A DNA stretch of 5,258 nucleotides from Lachnospiraceae bacterium (GTDB lineage: Bacteria; Bacillota; Clostridia; Lachnospirales; Lachnospiraceae), in NCBI GenBank assembly GCA_017444545.1, contig JAFSWJ010000146.1:1-5258 (forward strand), in the 5' to 3' direction. Under the pieces are notes generated by a model. The model did not search any database. It was given only the letters and a program-made list of their open reading frames with translations, and was not told the DNA's origin. Positions 1 through 5,258 of the stretch are shown here, one piece after another. Both the position numbers and the translations under genes were made by a program. Every line of letters starts with the position of its first letter. The first letter of the stretch is position 1.

Positions 1-444
1 ATCGCACTCTTCCTTGTCGATGATGATCTGTCCCTTTTCATCAAACATGAATGAGACGCAGCCGGGTGTTCCCATGTTTCCGCTTCCCTTTGTAAAGGCT
101 GAGCGGACGTCCGCGGCCGTTCTGTTTTTATTATCAGTCAGAGTGTTTACGATGATGGCGATCCCTGCGGGACCGTAGCCTTCATAGGTGCAGTATTCAT
201 AGTTCACATTTCCGCCGTCGCCGGAGGCTTTTTTGATGCCGCGCTCTATGGTGTCATTGGGCATATTGTTTGCCTTTGCTTTTGCTATGACGGAGGCAAG
301 CTTGAAATTGTTTGCAGGATCAGGTCCGCCCTCTTTTACCGCAACGGCGATCTCGCGGCCGATGATGGTAAATATCTTTCCCTTTGCCGCGTCGTTCTTT
401 TCCTTCTTGTGCTTGATGTTTGCAAATTTAGAATGTCCTGACAT
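1..444 (-). CDS. yebC: YebC/PmpR (TACO1) family protein, partial at the window edge
   Basis: The first 148 residues of a YebC/PmpR family protein are present; the gene runs off the left edge. The family is usually about 240 residues, so roughly 95 C-terminal residues lie outside. The opening [20 protein letters not shown] is the family signature. It is followed by [12 protein letters not shown] (about 29-40), [20 protein letters not shown] (about 54-73) and [13 protein letters not shown] (about 87-99), all typical. Members have been described as DNA-binding transcriptional regulators. More recently, from the mitochondrial TACO1 homologue and bacterial work, they have been linked to translation through proline-rich stretches; which applies here cannot be read from sequence. 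The ATG shares its A with the TGA stop of the upstream CBS-domain gene (TGATG). An AAGGAG site seven bases before the ATG lies inside the upstream gene, so translational coupling is likely. No internal stop or frameshift is seen. Confidence 0.96.
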   Translation of the reverse strand, partial: MSGHSKFANIKHKKEKNDAAKGKIFTIIGREIAVAVKEGGPDPANNFKLASVIAKAKANNMPNDTIERGIKKASGDGGNVNYEYCTYEGYGPAGIAIIVNTLTDNKNRTAADVRSAFTKGSGNMGTPGCVSFMFDEKGQIIIDKEECD

Positions 445-1280
445 CACTCTTCTCCTTTTTCTTCATTATGTATCTTTTTGACTCTTACCTTTTGTATCAC
501 GTGGTTGCTGATGGATACCACATGAAAATTGTACCCTTCATAGGTCTCTTCAAATATCTCTCCGGATTTCGGAACATGACCCAGAGCCTGCGTCAGAAAG
601 CCGTTCAGGGTTTCTATGCCGTCATCGGGAAAGGTGATGCCAAGCATCTTTCCGAGCTCATCAAGCTGGGTCAGTCCGTTTATGATATAGGTATCTCCGG
701 CCAGCTGTCTGATGTTCATCTCGTCAGTGTCATATTCATCGAGGATATTGCCTACGATCTCCTCCAGGATATCCTCCATTGTGACGATCCCCGAGGTCTG
801 ACCGTACTCATCCACGATCACGACCATATGAACCTTTCTTTTTTGCATGAACCTGAAGAGGGAATCTATTTTTCTGGTCTCCGGTACAAAGACCGCATCC
901 TTTATCAGCCCGTCTATCTCATCGATGCGTTTCCCCTTGAGCTCATCATTGAATCCGGCTCTCACGGCATCTTTGAAATAAAGGATACCGGTGATATTGT
1001 CGATATTGTCTTCATAAACAGGGAATCTGGAATTCGAACCCTTTACCATCTGCCTGACAACATCCTCAAGGATCATGCTGCCCTCAAAGCCGGTCACATT
1101 TTCACGGTGGGTCATCACATCCCGGACTTCCTTGTCGTCAAGTTCGAAGATGTTGTTTATCATCCGGGCTTCGGATTCTTCGATATTCCCGGAATCCGTA
1201 CCTTCGTTGACGATGGATTTTATCTCGTCCTCAAGCTCGTCCTCGCCCCTGTCCCTTGACAGAAATTTCAAAAACGCCAT
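444..1280 (-). CDS. CorC/HlyC-type protein with paired CBS domains, no membrane domain
   Basis: A 278-residue soluble protein of the CorC/TlyC/HlyC family. After an acidic N-terminus comes [21 protein letters not shown] (about 36-56), the usual lead-in to the CBS pair. CBS1 spans about 54-106 ([17 protein letters not shown]) and CBS2 about 125-180. CBS2 carries the signature [19 protein letters not shown] (about 156-174), followed by [11 protein letters not shown] CorC_HlyC C-terminal domain covers about 190-270. The DUF21 (CNNM) transmembrane domain found in the longer family members is absent, as in E. coli CorC (about 290 residues). CBS pairs bind adenine nucleotides. CorC was linked genetically to Mg2+/Co2+ efflux, and the 'hemolysin' label on this family is historical. 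The biochemical function here is unproven. The ATG at 1280 has GGTGA six bases upstream. The gene precedes yebC with a TGATG overlap and follows nnr after 56 bases. Confidence 0.92.
   Translation of the reverse strand: MAFLKFLSRDRGEDELEDEIKSIVNEGTDSGNIEESEARMINNIFELDDKEVRDVMTHRENVTGFEGSMILEDVVRQMVKGSNSRFPVYEDNIDNITGILYFKDAVRAGFNDELKGKRIDEIDGLIKDAVFVPETRKIDSLFRFMQKRKVHMVVIVDEYGQTSGIVTMEDILEEIVGNILDEYDTDEMNIRQLAGDTYIINGLTQLDELGKMLGITFPDDGIETLNGFLTQALGHVPKSGEIFEETYEGYNFHVVSISNHVIQKVRVKKIHNEEKGEE
452..457 (-). promoter_or_regulatory. Ribosome binding site for yebC, inside the end of the upstream gene
   Basis: AAGGAG on the minus strand is followed by a seven-base spacer and the yebC ATG at 444. 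It lies within the last codons of the CorC-like gene, whose TGA overlaps the yebC start as TGATG. This supports the chosen yebC start and termination-reinitiation coupling of the two genes. Confidence 0.8.
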
Positions 1281-1286
1281 ATTCTT

Positions 1287-1291
1287 TCACC
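1287..1291 (-). promoter_or_regulatory. Ribosome binding site for the CorC-like gene
   Basis: GGTGA on the minus strand lies six bases before the ATG at 1280. It is a moderate Shine-Dalgarno match and supports that ATG as the start. Confidence 0.55.
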
Positions 1292-1299
1292 GAAAATCT

Positions 1300-1328
1300 A
1301 ATATACAATAATAAAAACGTATAGGCAA
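1300..1328 (-). promoter_or_regulatory. Possible sigma-A promoter for the corC-like/yebC pair
   Basis: In the AT-rich gap between nnr and the CorC-like gene, the minus strand has TTGCCT (1328-1323; 4 of 6 to the -35 consensus), exactly 17 bases, then TATATT (1305-1300; 5 of 6 to the -10 consensus). The predicted transcript would start near 1293, leaving a very short leader, with the ribosome binding site almost at its 5' end. That tightness lowers confidence. No terminator hairpin is visible in the gap, so readthrough from nnr is also possible. Confidence 0.35.
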
Positions 1329-1336
1329 TTATTTTT

Positions 1337-2815
1337 TCATCTGATGTCTTCGATGATGTCCCGTGCCATCACTGCGTGTTCTCCAAGTCTCTTTGATGCT
1401 GCATCCCCGGCTTTTCCGTGGATCGCACATCCCAGACTTGCAGCCTCAAAAGGAGCAAGTCCCTGAGCCATGAGGGAGGCTATGATACCTGTCAGTACAT
1501 CCCCGCTTCCCGCCGTTGCCATACCGCTGTTTCCGTTCAGGTTTATACAGGCTTTCTTTGAAGGATCTGCTATGACAGTCCTGGCATCCTTTAATACACA
1601 GATGACATTGTAGCTTTCGGCAAAATCGATGGCAGTACCCAGGAGATGACCCGTGATGTCGATGACGGAAAGTCCTGTAAGCCTCGACATCTCTCCCACA
1701 TGTGGAGTGATGATGATGTCACGGCTTTCGTTTATGAGCATACCGGGATCATCAGAAGCTATGTTCAGCGCATCTGCATCTGCGACTATGGGCACAGGTG
1801 AGTTTTCAAAGACATATCTGACCAGTTTTTTTGCGGGATCCGAAAAAGACAGTCCGGGTCCTATGGCAACCACATCGCACCAGTCAAAGCATTCCGTGAT
1901 GTCACGTAGGGGATCGTCATCATCATAGACATTTACTATCGCCTCCGGAACTGTCTCCTGCAGTATCTCCCTGTTCTCCGATGCGGTATATACCCTGACC
2001 ATTCCGCATCCGCTCCTGAATGCCGCATTTGCAGAAAGAACGGCCGCACCCGACATTTTTTTGGAACCGGCTATGAGGAGAACCTTTCCGAAGGTTCCCT
2101 TGTTTGAATATCTGATCCTTTCAGGGAGGACTATGTCCTCATCCGAAAGAGCCGATACGCGGGGCTCCTTTGTCAGGGACAGGGAGGTTATGCCTATGTC
2201 CTTTCTGATAATTTCATTATTGAAGGTGGCACCCGGGAAAAGTACATTTCCCATGCACTTAAAGGCAAATGCCACTGTGATGTCCGCAAGAACCGCCGTG
2301 CCGCAGATCTGCCCGGTAGAAGCGTTCACTCCCGACGGGATATCAAGGCTTACGGTGACAGCGCCCCTGTCATGAAGCAGGTTAAAGGCTCTGATCGCAT
2401 CCAGAAAAGATCCTTCCGGATTTCTGTTCAGGGATATTCCAAAAAGAGCATCTATCAGCAGCGTATACTCTTTTTCGGGAACTGCAGTTGTTGTGCTGAT
2501 TTCTGAACACAGCGCCTTCAGTGCGCGATACTGCAGTCTTTCGGTATCACTCATCTTTTCTGTTCCGCCGGGAAGAACGATATCGGCGATGATGCCCCTT
2601 TCAGCAAGGATCCTTGCAAGAGCCAGGCCGTCTCCGCCGTTATTTCCCGGACCACAGGCTATGCAGATCTTTTTCAGGGGCAGTTTTTTTTCGAGCAGAA
2701 CGTCATAGACTGCAAGCGCGGCTCTTTCCATCAAAACCTCAGAGCTTACAAACATTTTTTCGGAGGTATAACTGTCAGCAAGGTGTTTTTCACCGGCTGT
2801 TAGTATGTATTCCAT
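1337..2815 (-). CDS. nnr: Bifunctional NAD(P)H-hydrate epimerase / ADP-dependent dehydratase
   Basis: A 492-residue metabolite-repair enzyme with both usual domains. The YjeF_N epimerase domain (about 1-215) interconverts R- and S-NAD(P)HX; it has GPGNNGGDG (55-63), DALFG (122-126) and DIPSG (158-162). The C-terminal ribokinase-like domain (about 225-492) dehydrates S-NAD(P)HX using ADP. It has NKGTFGKVLLIAGS (238-251), GPGL (319-322), DADALN (346-351), TPHVGEMSRL (370-379) and GNSGMATAGSGDVLTG, whose GSGD holds the likely catalytic Asp439. Where many homologues read VLKGA, this protein reads VLKDA (407-411); the position varies in the family. The length matches full two-domain members. An in-frame GTG at 2821 would add two residues. 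The ATG at 2815 is preferred because an AAGGAG lies five bases before it, whereas the GTG is part of that site's edge. The gene follows the coiled-coil gene almost without a gap. Confidence 0.97.
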   Translation of the reverse strand: MEYILTAGEKHLADSYTSEKMFVSSEVLMERAALAVYDVLLEKKLPLKKICIACGPGNNGGDGLALARILAERGIIADIVLPGGTEKMSDTERLQYRALKALCSEISTTTAVPEKEYTLLIDALFGISLNRNPEGSFLDAIRAFNLLHDRGAVTVSLDIPSGVNASTGQICGTAVLADITVAFAFKCMGNVLFPGATFNNEIIRKDIGITSLSLTKEPRVSALSDEDIVLPERIRYSNKGTFGKVLLIAGSKKMSGAAVLSANAAFRSGCGMVRVYTASENREILQETVPEAIVNVYDDDDPLRDITECFDWCDVVAIGPGLSFSDPAKKLVRYVFENSPVPIVADADALNIASDDPGMLINESRDIIITPHVGEMSRLTGLSVIDITGHLLGTAIDFAESYNVICVLKDARTVIADPSKKACINLNGNSGMATAGSGDVLTGIIASLMAQGLAPFEAASLGCAIHGKAGDAASKRLGEHAVMARDIIEDIR

Positions 2816-2817
2816 GA

Positions 2818-3546
2818 TCACTCCTTTTTTTCGTTTGCATCACCCGGGACCCGTCCTTCTGCAATGTTCTTTATGGCTGTTTCTTTCATCTCCTGTTTTT
2901 TGCGCTCCTCCGCCCTGGCCTGGGCTGCAGCTATCATTTCCTGCTTTTTCTTTTCCACATCATATTTGATATCAAAGATGCTGATGACTTCAGAGCCGAA
3001 AATATCATGCATATATGAGTACAGCTCGACATTTTTCACTTCCATCTGCTGCTTTTTGAGGATGTTCTTTTTCAGTTCCATCCTCATTTCCTTGATCCAT
3101 GCTCCTATATTTTCGACATCCTCCGTGTTTGAAAGAAGCTCGTCGTAGCAGTAGTCCATGGACAGCAGCATGAGCTTGTAGTTCTCCTCATCTATCATTT
3201 TTGGAAGATCAAGGAGCTTATCTTCAAATTCCTGAAGCTTTTCATTGGCTTCATCAATGAGCCTTCTGCTCTCGGCAACCTTTTTTGACTGGGAGGCATC
3301 CATATTCAGCTCCCCGTCAGGCATATTCTCGACGATCTCATCCATGAGGGTTGCCTTGACTTTTTTTAATTTTTTGATCTCATCCTGGATATGGGCCTGC
3401 TCCTTCATCAGGGAATTGAGTGCATCAACATGGGGCTTCATCTCGGGAAACTCCCCTGTGTTGAAAAGCCTGTGCCATTTATTATCCAGAGTGAGAACGG
3501 GAACTCTTTTGTTTTTCAGGACCTGTTCAAATACATCCTTTGCCAT
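2818..3546 (-). CDS. Uncharacterised coiled-coil protein between rex and nnr
   Basis: I do not recognise a named family for this 242-residue protein. It is highly charged and predicted soluble, with no signal peptide or membrane segment. The first 40 residues (KNKRVPVLTLDNKWHRLF, about 11-28) look like a small non-helical cap. Long helical, heptad-like stretches follow at about 42-72 (EIKKLKKVKATLMDEI), 86-125 (SRRLIDEANEKLQEFEDKLL) and 150-175. A short hydrophobic segment (YSYMHDIFGSEVISIFDIKYD, about 176-196) precedes a Lys/Glu/Ala-rich helix (197-228) and a polar tail. The only cysteine is C133 and no catalytic motif is evident, so a structural or scaffolding role is as likely as any. The ATG at 3546 has AGGT eight bases upstream. 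The gene lies 55 bases after rex and its stop is two bases from the nnr ATG, so it probably belongs to the same operon. Confidence 0.85.
   Translation of the reverse strand: MAKDVFEQVLKNKRVPVLTLDNKWHRLFNTGEFPEMKPHVDALNSLMKEQAHIQDEIKKLKKVKATLMDEIVENMPDGELNMDASQSKKVAESRRLIDEANEKLQEFEDKLLDLPKMIDEENYKLMLLSMDYCYDELLSNTEDVENIGAWIKEMRMELKKNILKKQQMEVKNVELYSYMHDIFGSEVISIFDIKYDVEKKKQEMIAAAQARAEERKKQEMKETAIKNIAEGRVPGDANEKKE
2821..2826 (-). promoter_or_regulatory. Ribosome binding site that decides the nnr start
   Basis: AAGGAG on the minus strand lies within the last codons of the upstream coiled-coil gene, with five bases (TGATC, including that gene's TGA stop) before the ATG at 2815. The in-frame GTG at 2821 begins at the last G of this site and so cannot use it. 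The arrangement implies coupled translation of the two genes. Confidence 0.8.
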
Positions 3547-3601
3547 GTTGTTTTACCTGTCATTCATAGTCAAAAACAGATTATCAAGCGGATCAAAAAT
3601 G

Positions 3602-4237
3602 TCACGAATCCAGATGCTGAACTTTCACGCAGGACAGTCTCATGAGGCTGTCAAGCAGATGCACATTTTCAACCGCAACATCATCGGGAACATCCAGATC
3701 AGTATTTGAAAAATTCCATATGGCGCGGATCCCGTGATCGATGAGCTTGTCTTTCAGATCATTTGCGGCATTTACGGGAACAGCCACTATGGCTATATCG
3801 ATATCATTTTCCCTGATGAAATCCTCAAGCTCGGAATTTGAGTGAACCTCGATCCCGTGAAGGAATTTTCCGATCTTTACGGGATCTATATCAAACATTG
3901 CCTTGATCCGAAAGCCTGCATTTATGAAATCGGGATTGCCTGCAAGTGCCGTCCCGAGGCTCCCCGCTCCGCAGATGATGAGATTGTGCGGCTTGTCAAG
4001 ACCAAGAAGCTTTCCTATCTCTCCGTGAAGGTAATCAACATTATAGCCGTAGCCCTGTTGTCCGAAGCCTCCGAAATTGTTCAGGTCCTGTCTGATCTGT
4101 GATGCCGTAACGTTCATGAGCTTTGACAGATCCTTTGATGATATCCTCTCCGTCCCCTTTTCCTTTAACTCGCTCAGATACCTGAAGTATCTGGGAAGTC
4201 TGGCTATAACGGTTTTTGAAATCTCCTTTGCCTCCAT
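3602..4237 (-). CDS. rex: Redox-sensing transcriptional repressor Rex
   Basis: A 211-residue Rex repressor, the normal family length. Rex dimers bind operators when NAD+ is high and release them when NADH rises, controlling fermentation and NADH-reoxidising genes. The N-terminal winged helix (about 1-80) carries ISKTVIARLPRYFRYL (6-21) and the recognition region TASQIRQDLNNFGGFGQQGYGY (44-65). The Rossmann fold has GAGSLG (90-95) for dinucleotide binding, then MFDIDPVKIG (114-123) with the acidic residue after beta-2. VPVNAANDL (153-161) and IWNFSNTDLDVPDDVAVENVHL (173-194) are also typical, and a C-terminal swapped helix follows. The reading frame extends to a GTG at 4288, but the ATG at 4237 is chosen because AGAGG lies nine bases before it and the protein then begins like other Rex proteins. 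A Rex-type operator overlaps its own promoter, suggesting autoregulation. Confidence 0.97.
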   Translation of the reverse strand: MEAKEISKTVIARLPRYFRYLSELKEKGTERISSKDLSKLMNVTASQIRQDLNNFGGFGQQGYGYNVDYLHGEIGKLLGLDKPHNLIICGAGSLGTALAGNPDFINAGFRIKAMFDIDPVKIGKFLHGIEVHSNSELEDFIRENDIDIAIVAVPVNAANDLKDKLIDHGIRAIWNFSNTDLDVPDDVAVENVHLLDSLMRLSCVKVQHLDS

Positions 4238-4246
4238 GGCAAAATA

Positions 4247-4251
4247 CCTCT
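4247..4251 (-). promoter_or_regulatory. Ribosome binding site that decides the rex start
   Basis: AGAGG on the minus strand is nine bases before the ATG at 4237. It supports a 211-residue Rex rather than the 17-residue-longer version beginning at the GTG at 4288. Confidence 0.7.
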
Positions 4252-4277
4252 TGCTTTGAATTGTTGTTTGACCTGTG

Positions 4278-4304
4278 GTATCATACACGGGTCATATATG
4301 ATAC
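4278..4304 (-). other. Inverted repeat in the rex leader (proximal hairpin)
   Basis: GTATCATA (4278-4285) and TATGATAC (4297-4304) are perfect 8-base inverted arms around an 11-base loop. The element lies in the predicted rex 5' untranslated region, 27 bases before the ribosome binding site. It could be an RNA hairpin or a binding site for a dimeric regulator. No run of U follows it in the rex direction, so it is not an evident terminator. Confidence 0.45.
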
Positions 4305-4338
4305 GAATTGCTCCGTTTCTTCGAAACTTCCGCAATTC
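4305..4338 (-). other. Inverted repeat in the rex leader (distal hairpin with internal loop)
   Basis: GAATTGC (4305-4311) pairs with GCAATTC (4332-4338), and inside it GTTTC (4315-4319) pairs with GAAAC (4323-4327) around a three-base loop. In the rex-sense RNA the internal loop is purine-only, GGAA opposite GGA, which could stack as G-A pairs. It abuts the neighbouring inverted repeat at 4304/4305 with no gap. I know of no named RNA family that matches. Confidence 0.45.
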
Positions 4339-4372
4339 TGCAAACATGATCGCACTCGACTTTTCGACCTTT

Positions 4373-4401
4373 ATCATAACACATTGTTAAATCTTTGACA
4401 A
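4373..4401 (-). promoter_or_regulatory. Sigma-A promoter of rex with extended -10
   Basis: On the minus strand, TTGTCA (4401-4396; 5 of 6 to the -35 consensus) is followed by exactly 17 bases and TATGAT (4378-4373; 5 of 6 to the -10 consensus). TGT directly before the hexamer makes an extended -10. Transcription would start near 4366, giving a leader of about 130 bases before the rex ATG. The -35 box and part of the spacer lie inside the Rex-type operator. Confidence 0.65.
4384..4401. promoter_or_regulatory. Putative Rex operator in the rex/ABC-F divergent region
   Basis: TTGTTAAATCTTTGACAA has 7-base arms (TTGTTAA and, on the other strand, TTGTCAA) around a 4-base centre. It differs at one position from the clostridial Rex consensus TTGTTAANNNNTTAACAA. 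It covers the -35 box of the rex promoter and ends ten bases before the ABC-F ATG. Binding would be expected to block rex transcription (autorepression) and might also hinder ABC-F expression. Binding is inferred from the motif and its location. Confidence 0.65.
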
Positions 4402-4411
4402 CTTATAAGAA

Positions 4412-5258
4412 ATGATACTTCAGTGTTCAAACATCACAAAATCCTTCGACGGAAAGGACATAATAAAAAGCTGCTCCTTTCATATTGAGGAGAATGAAAA
4501 ATGTGCCATTGTGGGAAGCAACGGCGTGGGAAAGACTACTCTCCTCAATATCATCACCGGAAGGCTGCCCTCTGATTCCGGAAACATCACTGTCGGATCC
4601 GGCAGGACCATCGGCTATCAGACTCAGTCGGACTCTGTTGATCCCAAAAATTCCATCCGTGGCGAAATGCTGCTTGCAAAAAAGGATCTCCTTGAAGAGG
4701 AAAAACAGATCCGGAGCCTTGAAGAAAGCATGAAGGCGCTTTCCGGAGATGAGCTTGAAAGTGCAATGAAGCGCTACTCTGATCTCAATGCTCACTTTGA
4801 AAGAGAAGGCGGATATGCCATCAATTCAGAGATCACGGGCGTCCTCAAAGGACTTGGATTTTTTGAGCAGGATCACGACAGGCTCATAGGTACTCTTTCC
4901 GGAGGCCAGAAAACAAGGGTGGCTCTGGCAAAGCTCCTGCTTTCAAAACCGGATATCATCATCCTTGACGAACCTACAAACCATCTTGATCTTCAATCGG
5001 TGGAATTTCTGGAGGGTTTCCTTCGCTCCTACAAAGGATCCGTCCTTCTGGTATCCCACGACAGATACTTCCTTGACAGGATAGTGACAAAGATCGTCGA
5101 TCTTGAAAACGGCGTCTGCACAGTATATACGGGAAATTACTCTGCCTTTGCGGCAAAGAAAAAGCAGGCAAGAGACACAGCCTTAAAGGCGTATCTTAAT
5201 AACAAGGCCGAGATCGAACACCAGGAGGAAGTCATAAAGAAGCTTCGATCTTTTAACC
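4412..5258 (+). CDS. ABC-F family ATPase (YdiF-like), partial at the window edge
   Basis: The first 282 residues of an ABC-F protein are present; the reading frame stays open to the right edge. Full members carry two ATPase domains in about 520-650 residues, so the second is missing here. The first ATPase domain is complete: Walker A GSNGVGKTT (35-43), the Arm-like insertion at about 84-130, signature LSGGQKTRVALAK (162-174), Walker B IIILDEPTNHLD (182-193) and SHDRYFLD (215-222). From about 247 the charged helical linker begins, the part that reaches the ribosomal P-site region in characterised family members. These proteins have no membrane domains; they act on ribosomes as translation factors or, in some cases, in antibiotic resistance. 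Divergent placement beside rex matches the housekeeping YdiF type rather than an acquired resistance gene (inference). A TAA lies two codons upstream in frame, so the ATG at 4412 is the first possible ATG start. It has no recognisable Shine-Dalgarno site. Confidence 0.96.
   Translation, partial: MILQCSNITKSFDGKDIIKSCSFHIEENEKCAIVGSNGVGKTTLLNIITGRLPSDSGNITVGSGRTIGYQTQSDSVDPKNSIRGEMLLAKKDLLEEEKQIRSLEESMKALSGDELESAMKRYSDLNAHFEREGGYAINSEITGVLKGLGFFEQDHDRLIGTLSGGQKTRVALAKLLLSKPDIIILDEPTNHLDLQSVEFLEGFLRSYKGSVLLVSHDRYFLDRIVTKIVDLENGVCTVYTGNYSAFAAKKKQARDTALKAYLNNKAEIEHQEEVIKKLRSFN

Noticed and set aside
468..1259. A 263-codon open frame on the plus strand opposite the CorC-like gene.
   Set aside because: It is exactly in register with the codons of the real gene, where an antisense stop needs a TTA, CTA or TCA codon in the sense gene. 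Those codons are rare here, so the antisense frame stays open by codon bias. Its translation matches nothing recognisable, while the minus strand gives clear CBS domains.
1281..1336. A terminator after nnr, suggested by T runs in the gap.
   Set aside because: No stem of useful length precedes the T run on the minus strand.
1583..1597. VLKDA instead of VLKGA in Nnr as a sign of lost activity.
   Set aside because: That glycine is not strictly conserved in the family, and all other key residues including the GSGD aspartate are present.
2816..2821. GTG at 2821 as the nnr start.
   Set aside because: It begins at the edge of the ribosome binding site; the ATG two codons later has ideal spacing.
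3245..3709. A 154-codon plus-strand frame spanning the end of rex and the start of the coiled-coil gene.
   Set aside because: It crosses two well-supported minus-strand genes and gives a serine- and phenylalanine-rich translation typical of antisense to lysine/glutamate-rich coding sequence.
4238..4288. GTG at 4288 as the rex start, giving 228 residues.
   Set aside because: The extra 17 residues are unlike Rex N-termini, and the ATG at 4237 has a ribosome binding site and gives the usual length.
4395..4400. TTGACA on the plus strand as the ABC-F -35 box.
   Set aside because: It is a perfect hexamer, but the -10 would fall inside the coding sequence after the ATG, and no TATAAT-like hexamer is there. 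It is better explained as one arm of the Rex operator and the rex -35 box.
4427..4795. A 122-codon open frame on the minus strand opposite the ABC-F gene.
   Set aside because: It is in codon register with the ABC-F gene, which has all ATPase motifs in order. The antisense product has no recognisable features.

Overview
The window looks like an ordinary chromosomal stretch of a low-to-mid GC anaerobic Firmicute, most likely a member of the Clostridia (Lachnospiraceae-like). This is judged from the style of the protein sequences, the A-rich Shine-Dalgarno sites (AAGGAG), a Rex redox regulator with a clostridial-type operator, and a divergent ABC-F gene next to rex. Taxonomy is inference. No mobile element, CRISPR array, tRNA or rRNA was seen.

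Layout. Five genes are on the minus strand, read from right to left: rex (about 4237 to 3602), an unrecognised coiled-coil protein (3546 to 2818), the bifunctional NAD(P)HX repair enzyme Nnr (2815 to 1337), a CorC/HlyC-type paired-CBS protein (1280 to 444), and yebC (444 to the left edge, C-terminus cut off). Diverging from rex on the plus strand is an ABC-F ATPase (4412 to the right edge, C-terminal half cut off). The rex/ABC-F pair recalls the ydiF...ydiH(rex) neighbourhood of Bacillus subtilis. The genes are tightly packed: the coiled-coil stop lies a few bases from the nnr start, and the CorC stop overlaps the yebC start. Gaps of 55 and 56 bases follow rex and nnr. The second contains a plausible promoter that could run the corC-yebC pair on its own.

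The most informative part is the 174-base divergent region (4238-4411). It holds an 18-base near-palindrome, TTGTTAAATCTTTGACAA, which differs at one base from the consensus Rex operator known from clostridia (TTGTTAANNNNTTAACAA). The right arm of this site, read on the minus strand, is the -35 box of a good sigma-A promoter for rex (TTGTCA, 17 bases, extended -10 TGTTATGAT). The site also lies only ten bases before the ABC-F start codon. Rex autoregulation, with a possible effect on the ABC-F gene, is a direct prediction. The predicted rex leader is about 130 bases long and contains two inverted repeats that abut exactly.

Taken together, the first three minus-strand genes suggest a small NAD-centred group: Rex senses the NADH/NAD+ ratio, Nnr repairs damaged hydrated NAD(P)H, and the coiled-coil protein between them has no known role. 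I did not find a clear new defence or mobile system here. The unknown coiled-coil gene and the regulatory region are what deserve follow-up.
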